From: Spirochaetaceae bacterium
GTDB taxonomy: Bacteria > Spirochaetota > Spirochaetia > Treponematales > Rectinemataceae
Assembly (NCBI GenBank): GCA_025355995.1
Contig: JANXYQ010000129.1
Location: forward strand, 28,187-92,186
Direction of reading: 5' to 3'
DNA length: 64,000 nucleotides
Both the position numbers and the translations under genes were made by a program. The notes under the pieces were generated by a model. It saw only the letters and a list, made by a program, of their open reading frames with translations. It was not told the origin of the DNA and made no database searches. This document shows positions 1-7,666 of the stretch, one piece after another (position 1 is the first letter of the stretch; every line of letters starts with the position of its first letter).

Positions 1-546
1 CGACCATGAGGCAGTCGTAGCCGCGCTTCCAGGCGGGGAGGCCCGCGAAATAGAATAGGTCCTCGCGGAAGGTGTCTCCGCCTCCGACCATGAGGATCGT
101 AGGGCGCTCAGGAAGTAGCCGGCTAGACTCTTGCCCTCGAATGGGACTTCGATCGCCGCGATGGGGGCTCCTAAAAGCCGCGCTCCTTCCAGGTAGCGAC
201 CTTCCATGGCCGAGACCGACGACCGGAAGGCGGGATCCTCGACTCGGCAGAACTGAATGGCCGCGCGCAGCGCATAGGCGGAGCCGAGGAGAGCCTGGCC
301 AGCTCGCCCCTCCGACGAAGCCATTTCTCCGCGAAGGGCTTCGCTTTCCGAAAGCCTCTTGAAAGAATCGAACCAAGAAGATGGATCCCCGTCCTTGATC
401 GACTGGCCGGCGTAAAAAACCTGGCCTGGCGAAAGCCCGATAAGGGCCGCAATACCGATCGCCCAGTTGAACATTAAGTCCATATCCTTGTTCTTGTAAC
501 GAATCCTGGTTTTTTGGCGCTCGAGGATCGCTTCATTTTCTTTCAT
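1..546 (-). pseudogene. Alpha/beta hydrolase (FrsA-like), 5' part, frameshifted; runs off the window
   Basis: The leftward reading frame starts at an ATG at 546 behind a good AGGAGG ribosome site and stays open to the window edge. The N-terminal half is helical and ends in a segment of the type IEVPFEGKSLAGYFL, typical of the lid-to-core junction in FrsA/DUF1100-type serine hydrolases. The expected core strand (RPTILMVGGGDTFRED, then a LPAWKRGYDCLMV-like stretch) is present, but in another frame, with a jump near 107-109. Several residues normally found between these two blocks also seem to be missing. This suggests a small out-of-frame deletion; a sequencing error is less likely but possible. 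The catalytic triad would lie beyond the window. The gene faces a TetR regulator across a 112-bp AT-rich gap, so that regulator may have controlled it. Family assignment is by recognition of motifs only. Confidence 0.6.
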
Positions 547-658
547 TTCGACCTCCTCTGCGATTCGCGTTGGCAGCTGGATTTTAGATACAAATGGAAT
601 ATATACTACAATTGTTGCTTAATACCGAGGCAGGGTTCTTCGAGGAGATATTCGGGCA

Positions 659-1291
659 ATGAGTGTCGCCAATACGACAGAAGGGGCCTTACCGTCGCGC
701 AAGGATAGGCGCGTCGAAAGGACCGATCGAGCTCTACGCAGGGCTTTCGAGAGTTTTCAAGGTGAACTGCCCCTCGCCGAGCTCAGCGTATCCGCCGTGG
801 CCGAGAGGGCCGATATCAATCGAGTTACGTTCTACGCCCACAACGGGAGCATCGGAGAACTCGCCGAAGACTGTCTGCGCTCGATTTTCCTCGATGCGTA
901 CGCGGCGATGCTGCCTCCGCGCGTGGACTCTGGCGCCTTGTCGGAGGTCTCGAGGAACCTGCTGGCCTTTATTTACGCGCTTCAGCCGAAGCGGCCCTTT
1001 CTCGCCTGGCTTTCCGCCAGCGCACATATCATGAGGATCGAGGATTCGCTCTTCGAGGCGATCAAGGCGATCTTGGATTCCAGGATCGAAGCCTTTCGCC
1101 CGTCGTGCTCGCCGACGCGCCGCCGGCTCTACGTGGACTTCCAGGCCGCGGGCCTGGCAAGGCTCGCGAGGGATTACTTGATCAGCGGCCTCGACTCGCA
1201 GGAAACGGCGGTCGAGGATATATCCACCCTGCTTCCCGAGCTATGGCTGCCGACCGCGTATAGGATCCTCGGCATAGCCGAAGGCGCCTGA
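659..1291 (+). CDS. TetR/AcrR family transcriptional regulator
   Basis: A 210-residue protein with the TetR layout: a short basic N-terminus, an N-terminal helix-turn-helix (about residues 22-70; recognition helix around NRVTFYAHN at 54-62), and a helical C-terminal ligand and dimerisation region that I cannot tie to a ligand. The chosen ATG has a GAGGAG sequence upstream. It is transcribed away from the broken hydrolase at 1-546, the usual arrangement for a local repressor. The AT-rich shared region around 580-625 probably holds both promoters and the operator, but I could not define a clear palindrome. The TetR call is firm at fold level; the target is inferred. Confidence 0.85.
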   Translation: MSVANTTEGALPSRKDRRVERTDRALRRAFESFQGELPLAELSVSAVAERADINRVTFYAHNGSIGELAEDCLRSIFLDAYAAMLPPRVDSGALSEVSRNLLAFIYALQPKRPFLAWLSASAHIMRIEDSLFEAIKAILDSRIEAFRPSCSPTRRRLYVDFQAAGLARLARDYLISGLDSQETAVEDISTLLPELWLPTAYRILGIAEGA

Positions 1292-1314
1292 GGCGGATCC
1301 GTGCCTTCCGGGTT

Positions 1315-3462
1315 TCAGGTAGGCCGCCTGCGCACTTCCAGCTCTTCCGTGGGCGCCTCGGCGAGGGTCTTGCGCCGCTTGACCGTCTCGTAGAAGAAGG
1401 ACTGGGCCGAGAAGGGCGCCTCGCCCTCGGCTGGCTTCACCTTCTTCCAGCGGCCGTTCTGGCCCAGCCTATGGGCCTTGGCCGTGTCGATGAAGTAGGC
1501 GCCGAGCACTTCGCGGATGCGGGTCCTGGCTGCCTCGTCGCGCACGGGGAACATGAGCTCGATGCGCTTCTCGAGGTTGCGCGGCAGCCAGTCGGCGCTC
1601 GAGAGGTACATTTCCTCGGCGCCGCCGTTGTTGAAGTACACGATGCGCGAGTGCTCGAGGTTGCGGCCGACGACGCTCACCACGGTGACGTTCTCCGAGA
1701 GGCCCTTCACGCCGGGGACGAGGGTGCAGATGCCGCGCACGTTGAGGAGGACCTTCGCGCCGGCGCGGCTAGCCTTGTACAGGGCGTTGATCACGTCGAT
1801 GTCGGCGAGGGCGTTCATCTTGGCCATGATGAGGCCGGGCGACTCGGGAGTGGAGCGCTGGGCCTCCCGCTCGATCATGGCGATGAGGCGCGACTTCAGG
1901 TCGAAAGGCGCGACGGCTAGGCTGCGCAGCTCTTGCACGGCCGAGTAGCCGGTGATCATGTTGAAGAAAATCGAGGCCTCCCGGCAGAGGTCGTCGTCGG
2001 AGGTGAACAGGGAGAGGTCGGCGTAGAGCCTCGCGGTGCGGTCGTTGTAGTTGCCGGTCGACAGGTGAAGGTAGCGCCGGACGGAGCCGTCCTCCTCGCG
2101 GCGCACGACGAGGGCGGCCTTCGCGTGCACCTTGAGGCGGGCGATGCCGTACACGACTATGGCGCCGGCCTGCTCGAGCCTGGAGGCCCAGGCTATGTTC
2201 CGCTCCTCGTCGAAGCGCGCCTTGAGCTCGACGAGCACGGCCACCTGCTTCCCGTTGCGCGCCGCCCTCGTGAGGGCGCGGACGATGGGCGAGTTGCCCG
2301 AGGTGCGGTAGAGGGTCATCTTGACGGCCATCACCGAAGGATCGTCGGCCGCCTCCTCGAGGAAATGGACGACGGGATCGAAGGACTCGTAAGGCACGTG
2401 GAGGAGCTTGTCGCCCGCGGCTATCTCGTCCCAGATGGTCGAGCCCTCCGCAGGGACCAGGCTCTGCACGGGCGGCCAGGGCTGGTCGCGGAGCTTGGCC
2501 GTCCGCTCCGGGGGGAGGTAGTCCGACTGCGCGAGCTCCATGAGCCCGCGCAGGTCGATGGGGCCCGATACCGCGTAGACGTCGTCCGCGTCCAGGCCGA
2601 TGGCGATTCTGATGCGCTCGGCGATGGATTCCGAATCGCTGGAAACCGCGAGCCGCACCGGGAAGGAATTCTGCCGGTCGACCACGACCTCCTCCATGGC
2701 GGCGATGAAGTCGTCGGCCCTGTCCTCGTCGACCGCGAAGTCTGCGTCCCGCGTCACCTTGAACAGGAGCGATTCCATCACCGAATAGCCGGGGAAGAGC
2801 CTGGGCCCGAAGAAGGCCACGACGTCGTCTATCAGGGCGACGCGGGCCGTCGTGCCCTCGGCGGGCATCCTGACGAAGCGCTCGAGGTTGGGCGGCACCT
2901 GCACGATGGCGAGGCCCGGCTCGTCCTCCCCGCGCGCTTCCGCGCCGCGCGGGCCCTCACGGGACAGGAGGAAGGCGGCGTGGAGACGCAGGGACCCGGT
3001 AGAGGGGAAGCCCGGGCGGCCGTCCTCGCCGCTGGTCCCGACGCGCAGCGGCGTGAGGAGGGGAAAGATCCGCTCGGTGAAGAAGTCCTCGAGCCATCGC
3101 CTGTCGCTCCCCGTCCACCCGGAGGGCCGCACCACCGCGAGGCCCTCGCGCGCGAGGGCCGGCAGGATCTCGGCGAGGCAATCGTACTGCCTGCCAATTA
3201 TCTCCCGCGCGCGCCGCGAGACGGCCGCGAGCTGCTCCGCGGGGCCCATGCCCGAGCCATCGGGAGTCGCGTCGCCCGCGCGGAGCTGGGCCTTGAGCGA
3301 GGCTACGCGGACCATGAAGAATTCGTCGAAATTCGAGGAGACTATGGCCAGGAATTTCACCCGCTCGAGGAGGGGGTTCGACTTCTCGAGGGCCTCCTCG
3401 AGGATCCTGGCGTTGAATTCGAGCCACGAGAGCTCGCGGTTGAAGTAATAGTTTTCGCGCAT
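1315..3462 (-). CDS. ppk1: Polyphosphate kinase 1
   Basis: Makes inorganic polyphosphate from ATP, reversibly, through a phosphohistidine. The N-terminus (NRELSWLEFNARIL) is the PPK1 signature. The C-terminal phospholipase-D-like halves carry LKVHAK (the His matching E. coli His435, near residue 447 from this start) followed by HLSTGNYN, and LEHSRIVYF (the second conserved His, near residue 605). The length (about 715 aa) is normal. Two starts are possible: GTG at 3486, which overlaps the ppx stop, and ATG at 3462, which sits behind an AAGGAA site and starts with the family's usual N-terminus; I chose the ATG. It is the last gene of the glucokinase-ppx-ppk1 operon, so synthesis and degradation enzymes are co-expressed. 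Confidence 0.95.
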   Translation of the reverse strand: MRENYYFNRELSWLEFNARILEEALEKSNPLLERVKFLAIVSSNFDEFFMVRVASLKAQLRAGDATPDGSGMGPAEQLAAVSRRAREIIGRQYDCLAEILPALAREGLAVVRPSGWTGSDRRWLEDFFTERIFPLLTPLRVGTSGEDGRPGFPSTGSLRLHAAFLLSREGPRGAEARGEDEPGLAIVQVPPNLERFVRMPAEGTTARVALIDDVVAFFGPRLFPGYSVMESLLFKVTRDADFAVDEDRADDFIAAMEEVVVDRQNSFPVRLAVSSDSESIAERIRIAIGLDADDVYAVSGPIDLRGLMELAQSDYLPPERTAKLRDQPWPPVQSLVPAEGSTIWDEIAAGDKLLHVPYESFDPVVHFLEEAADDPSVMAVKMTLYRTSGNSPIVRALTRAARNGKQVAVLVELKARFDEERNIAWASRLEQAGAIVVYGIARLKVHAKAALVVRREEDGSVRRYLHLSTGNYNDRTARLYADLSLFTSDDDLCREASIFFNMITGYSAVQELRSLAVAPFDLKSRLIAMIEREAQRSTPESPGLIMAKMNALADIDVINALYKASRAGAKVLLNVRGICTLVPGVKGLSENVTVVSVVGRNLEHSRIVYFNNGGAEEMYLSSADWLPRNLEKRIELMFPVRDEAARTRIREVLGAYFIDTAKAHRLGQNGRWKKVKPAEGEAPFSAQSFFYETVKRRKTLAEAPTEELEVRRRPT

Positions 3463-3482
3463 GCTTACGTTCCTTTCCCGGT

Positions 3483-5045
3483 TCACGAGAGAGCGGGCTC
3501 CAACCCGAATACGTCCTCGAACATGTCGCCCTTCTCGGCTAGGGAGAGCCTCTCGAGGGAGAGGTCGGCACCGCCGGGGGCGCGGATCACGAAGCGCTCC
3601 TCGCGTCGCTCGAAGGTCGCGTCCCGGAGGCGCTGGTCGTGGCCCCTGTCCAGGGCGTCGGCCACGCGGACTATGGCCGCGAGCTTCATCACGACGATCC
3701 GGTCCTCGCGGGGCAGGGCTATGAAGTTGACGTGGGTGCTCGCCGGCGGCGCCTTGCGGTGGTAGCGCACGACGTTCGCTACGATCGTGAGATCGCCGCG
3801 GTTGAGGCCGAAGATCTCGGAGTTGGCCACTATGTACTCGCCGTGCTTGTGGTGGCCCGAGGTCTTTATGAAGGTGCCGACGTCGTGCAGGAGGCCGGCG
3901 ACCTCGAGGAGGAGGCGCTCCCGCATCCCCAGCCCGTGCTCGCGCACGAGGGCGTCGTATATCCCGAGGCCGAGGTCGGCGACGTGGCGGGCGTGCGCCT
4001 CGTCGTAGTGGAATTTCCGCCCGAGGGAGGCGGCGCTGGCGACTACCTGCGCGCGCATCTCGGCCTCGATGCCCGCGTCGGGGCCGAGGGAGGTGGAGAG
4101 GAGGAGGCCCTCGCGTATGGATACGTTGGGCACGACCACCGTCTCGGCGCCGGTGCGCTCGAGGAAGAGGCGCTCAATCGAGAGCGAGGAGCCGATGCCC
4201 TCGGCGTCCCCCCAGGGCACGCGGAGCCGCGCCACGCAGTCCTCGGGCGACAGCCCGGCGACCTCGTCCGCGAAGGCGATGAAGGCGGCGCGGTCGACGA
4301 TGGCGTAGTCGTCCCCTCCCTCGCCGACGCCGCCGGCCGGCGACAGCCTCGAGGCGGCGAGCCGTGCGTCGCTGCCGATGACGATGAAGGTCTTGACCGA
4401 TTCGAGGGGCAGCTCGGCGTTGAGGTGGTCGCAGGCGGTGCGCACGTTGTCCTCGAGGAACTGCCGCAGGTAGGCGTGCGAGACGCCGGCCCCGCGCACC
4501 TGCTCGTCGATCCTGACCGTCCCGATCCGCAGCGAGTGGGCGCCCGCCATCTTCCCGCGGCGCAGGAGCATGATCTCCGTGGACCCGCCTCCCACCTCGA
4601 GGATGAGGGCGTTCGAGCGCGACAGGAGCTTGCGCTCGTCCTGGAGGGCGTGCTGCACGCCGAGGTACATGAGGTGGTTCTCCTCGATGTCCTCGACTAT
4701 CGTGACCCTGAACCCCGTCTGGAGCGCGACGCGGTCGACGAAGGTGTCCCTGTTCTGCGCCTCGCGGAGCGCGCTCGTAGCGATGACGCGGGCGTCCTTG
4801 GGCGAGAGGCCGTAGCCGCGGATGAGCTCGCGGAAGGCGGCGAGGACGGCCATGCACTCGCGCACGGCCTCCCTGCTCACCATGCCCGAGGTGAAGACGT
4901 CGCGGCCGATGCGGCTCTGCTTGCCCGCCCGGTCGAGCACCTTGAACCCGCCGATCCCGTCCACCTCGGCGACGACGAGGCGGATTCCGGTGGAGCCGAT
5001 CTCGATCACCGCGACGACGCGCGGAACTGCGGCGGAATCGCTCAA
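3483..5045 (-). CDS. ppx: Exopolyphosphatase / guanosine pentaphosphatase family (Ppx/GppA)
   Basis: Hydrolyses terminal phosphates of polyphosphate and possibly pppGpp. The N-terminal actin-like ATPase fold is seen in IEIGSTGIRLVVAEVDG (phosphate-1 loop) and LEVGGGSTEIMLLRRG (phosphate-2 loop). The C-terminal HD-type helical domain contains GLLHDVGTFI and HHKHGEYIV. An upstream in-frame extension to 5096 would lie inside the glucokinase gene. The better start is TTG at 5045, which overlaps the upstream TGA (TTGA), has AGGGGG at proper spacing, and leaves a 520-residue protein of family length. Translational coupling with the upstream gene is likely. Exopolyphosphatase and pppGpp activity cannot be told apart from sequence. 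Confidence 0.92.
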   Translation of the reverse strand: MSDSAAVPRVVAVIEIGSTGIRLVVAEVDGIGGFKVLDRAGKQSRIGRDVFTSGMVSREAVRECMAVLAAFRELIRGYGLSPKDARVIATSALREAQNRDTFVDRVALQTGFRVTIVEDIEENHLMYLGVQHALQDERKLLSRSNALILEVGGGSTEIMLLRRGKMAGAHSLRIGTVRIDEQVRGAGVSHAYLRQFLEDNVRTACDHLNAELPLESVKTFIVIGSDARLAASRLSPAGGVGEGGDDYAIVDRAAFIAFADEVAGLSPEDCVARLRVPWGDAEGIGSSLSIERLFLERTGAETVVVPNVSIREGLLLSTSLGPDAGIEAEMRAQVVASAASLGRKFHYDEAHARHVADLGLGIYDALVREHGLGMRERLLLEVAGLLHDVGTFIKTSGHHKHGEYIVANSEIFGLNRGDLTIVANVVRYHRKAPPASTHVNFIALPREDRIVVMKLAAIVRVADALDRGHDQRLRDATFERREERFVIRAPGGADLSLERLSLAEKGDMFEDVFGLEPALS

Positions 5046-6040
5046 CGCGTAGCCCCCTTCGCCGGCGAGGCCTCCGCGCCTTCGATCGCCACGCAAGCCG
5101 CCCCGGTGGGCACGGCGAGGTCGCCGAGCTCCGAGAGCAGGACTTGGGCGGTGCCGGCGAGGCCGGGCATCAGGTGATCCTCCATCGAGGAGATGGCGCG
5201 GTCGAGGAATTTCTGCCCGAAGCGCGTGACTACCCCGCCCCCCACGACGATGGCCTCGGGGTTAAGGACGTGGACGAGGTTCGCCAGGCCCACGCCGAGC
5301 CAGGCCGCGGCGCGGTCTACCGCCTTCTTCACGCCCTTGTCGCCGGACTCGATGGAGTCGAAGAGCACCGAGCTGCGGCACTTTCGCAGGTCCGAGCCGG
5401 CTATGGAATACAGGGCCGGCGCCTTGCCCGTGGCGGCCTGCCCGATCGCGTCCTTCGCCATGGCTGTCCTCGAGGCGAGGGCCTCCAGGCAGCCGTAGTT
5501 GCCGCAGCCGCAGGCCGCCCCGCCCTCGTGCAGGATCATGTGGCCGACCTCGCCGGCCGAGCCGGTAGCGCCGCGGTAGAGCTTGCCGTCTATGACGATG
5601 CCCCCGCCGATCCCAGTCCCGACGAAGACCCCGACCGCGTTCAGCTTGCCTCGCAGGGCGCCCGCCCTGAGCTCGCCGTAGACGCCGGCCTGCACGTCGT
5701 TCTCCAGGTATGCGGGGGCGCCGAACATGCCGGCGAGCTCCTGGCCCAGCTTATAGTCCTTGAAGCCCATATTTGGCGTATAGCGCACGATGCCCTTGGC
5801 CCTGTCCAGCGGCCCGGGGACCGAGACGCCGACCCCTCCCAGCGCGAGTCCCGGCCCGGCGGCCTCTATGACTCGGCGCACGGCCTCGGCCAGGGCGGCG
5901 ACGACGGACGAGGCATTGGCCTCACGGGGCGTTTTCGCCTTCTCGGTGGCCAGGACCTTGAGCTTGGAGTCGAAGGCCACCGCGAGTATTTTCGTGCCGC
6001 CCAGGTCGACTCCGACGTAGATCCGCTCGTCCTTGGCCAT
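5042..6040 (-). CDS. ROK family sugar kinase, probable glucokinase
   Basis: A 332-residue ROK kinase that phosphorylates a hexose, most likely glucose, in the cytoplasm. Visible motifs are the N-terminal phosphate loop VGVDLGGTKILA, the catalytic region ENDVQAG, GTGIGGGIVIDG, and the ROK zinc motif CGCGNYGC followed by LEALAS at about residues 175-190. The zinc motif favours an ATP-dependent ROK kinase. The start ATG has an AGGAGAG site. It is the first gene of an overlapping operon with ppx and ppk1, which raises the question of polyphosphate as phosphate donor. The zinc-type motif argues against classical polyphosphate glucokinase, so I call it ATP-dependent with moderate confidence. Confidence 0.88.
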   Translation of the reverse strand: MAKDERIYVGVDLGGTKILAVAFDSKLKVLATEKAKTPREANASSVVAALAEAVRRVIEAAGPGLALGGVGVSVPGPLDRAKGIVRYTPNMGFKDYKLGQELAGMFGAPAYLENDVQAGVYGELRAGALRGKLNAVGVFVGTGIGGGIVIDGKLYRGATGSAGEVGHMILHEGGAACGCGNYGCLEALASRTAMAKDAIGQAATGKAPALYSIAGSDLRKCRSSVLFDSIESGDKGVKKAVDRAAAWLGVGLANLVHVLNPEAIVVGGGVVTRFGQKFLDRAISSMEDHLMPGLAGTAQVLLSELGDLAVPTGAACVAIEGAEASPAKGATR

Positions 6041-6187
6041 CCTAGCTCTCCTTATATCCGGCTTATGGATCGATTATACGAATACCTTCGATAATACTCC
6101 ACCTGCCGCCGCGGGCGGGGCATCCCGGGAGGTGGCCCCGGGCGTTCCTTGCGGAAGGGGCGAGTAGCGGTGTAAACTGGGGCCCCT

Positions 6188-7663
6188 ATGACTCGCCGGC
6201 ACCTGCGCCTCGCGACGGCCTCCTTCGGCCTCGCGGTCTTTCTCATCCTCGGCTCCTGCACTTCCCGCCTGGGCTGGGGCCTTGTGCTTTGGTCGGCTCC
6301 CGAGGGGCCTCTCCCGGCGGGCTCTATCGTGCCGGTCTATATAAAGTCGAATATCCAGAAGGTCTACGTCGTCGGCGTGCCCGGCCTCAAGGGCAAGGAC
6401 CGGAACAAGAAGGTCGAGCTCCCGTTCTGGCAGGTCGAGCTCTACTCGACGCGCGGCAAGGCGGCGGCCCGCGTCAAGGCCATGGGCGAGAACGTCAGCC
6501 TCTATATGATCGCGGCGAAGGACGGCCTCCCGTTGCGCGAAAAGCCGTCGAACGGGACCGGGGTCAAGCGAGTCTACCGACTCCGCCAGGGCCAATCGGT
6601 CAAGGTGCTCCAGAAGGTCGAGGGCGAGGCCGTGAGCACGGGGAGCCAGGTCCTGCCCGGCGCCTGGTACGAAGTGCTCACCGACGACGGCACCAAGGGC
6701 TACATCTACAGCTTCGCCCTCCGCCTCTACGACGAGGCGAAAGAGGGCCCTCCCGTCCTCGCCTCCGCGAAGCAGGCCCTTTCCGGCCGGGTCGACCTCA
6801 TCTTCTCCCGCTCGTGGCGGCCGGAGTTCTTCCAGGAGATGCTCGACGACTCCCGGATCGATCTCGACTACTTCAACCTCCGCTTCGGGGTATTCGTCGA
6901 CGCGATACGCAGGCAGGTCAGGATCGAGCTCCCGGCCGCCTCGCAGGTCTTCAACTATTCGGGCGTCTCCGAGGCGGGCGGCCTCTACGTATTCGAGGGG
7001 ACTCCGCTCAAGATCAAGATCGAGAGCGATACGCGCATGACCTGTTACTGGACGGGCGAGGACGCGGTTCCCGCTGCCGTCACGCCAGGCCAAGCCGCCT
7101 CTCCCGTCGACGAGGGCGCCGCGCAGCAGCCGGCGGACGACTCGGCCAGCGCCGCGGTCGAGGGATACTCGACGACCGGCTCCAGCGGCAGCGCGTCCTT
7201 CGCCGTCCTCACCTCCGAGCCGCGCGAGGCCATCCGCCTCGAGGCGCTGCGCCGCCAGAAGCTCCTCTCGGCCTTCGTGGACTCGGTCGGCGGCTCCTGG
7301 GCCTCGACGAAGGACGCTCCCGGCCTCGGCCTGCTCGCGCTGACCAAGAACGGCCGGTTTTCCTGGTCGGGCCGCGGCGAGGCCGCCGTCGCCCTCGTCC
7401 CCCCCGACTCCGGCGAGAACGGCGAGATCGCTTTCAGGCTCTTCCTCGATCCCGCCCTCGCCGCCTCCTGGAGCGGCTCCTTCTCGCTCCGCTTCGACCA
7501 GCTCGAGTCCGGGAAGCGCCCGAATAAATGGCTGGACTTCCTTTACAGGCGCAGCCCCGCGGGCCTCGTCCTGGCCCCGGCGGCGCCTCTCCCCGAGAGC
7601 CTCATCGTCCAGGACGCCGACCCCCGATCCGAGCCGATCGTCTTCGAGCCGGCGGCCCAGTAA
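6188..7663 (+). CDS. SH3b-domain lipoprotein
   Basis: A 491-residue secreted lipoprotein. The first 24 residues form a lipoprotein signal ending in LILGSC (lipidated Cys24). About residues 105-180 look like a bacterial SH3 domain (GLPLREKPS, RLRQGQSVKVL, WYEVLTDDGTKGYI), often used to bind peptidoglycan or protein partners. The rest is beta-rich and unrecognised, with an Ala/Ser-rich stretch near 300-335. It lies 3 bp ahead of the ABC-F gene and is probably co-transcribed. A TAAACT box just upstream of the ATG suggests a promoter with a very short leader. Exported location is well supported; the function is unknown. Confidence 0.75.
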   Translation: MTRRHLRLATASFGLAVFLILGSCTSRLGWGLVLWSAPEGPLPAGSIVPVYIKSNIQKVYVVGVPGLKGKDRNKKVELPFWQVELYSTRGKAAARVKAMGENVSLYMIAAKDGLPLREKPSNGTGVKRVYRLRQGQSVKVLQKVEGEAVSTGSQVLPGAWYEVLTDDGTKGYIYSFALRLYDEAKEGPPVLASAKQALSGRVDLIFSRSWRPEFFQEMLDDSRIDLDYFNLRFGVFVDAIRRQVRIELPAASQVFNYSGVSEAGGLYVFEGTPLKIKIESDTRMTCYWTGEDAVPAAVTPGQAASPVDEGAAQQPADDSASAAVEGYSTTGSSGSASFAVLTSEPREAIRLEALRRQKLLSAFVDSVGGSWASTKDAPGLGLLALTKNGRFSWSGRGEAAVALVPPDSGENGEIAFRLFLDPALAASWSGSFSLRFDQLESGKRPNKWLDFLYRRSPAGLVLAPAAPLPESLIVQDADPRSEPIVFEPAAQ

Positions 7664-7666
7664 GAC

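Noticed and set aside
1933..3765. 610-codon plus-strand frame opposite ppk1 and ppx
   Set aside because: It runs across two well-supported genes, shows no domain or ribosome site, and is a GC-driven shadow.
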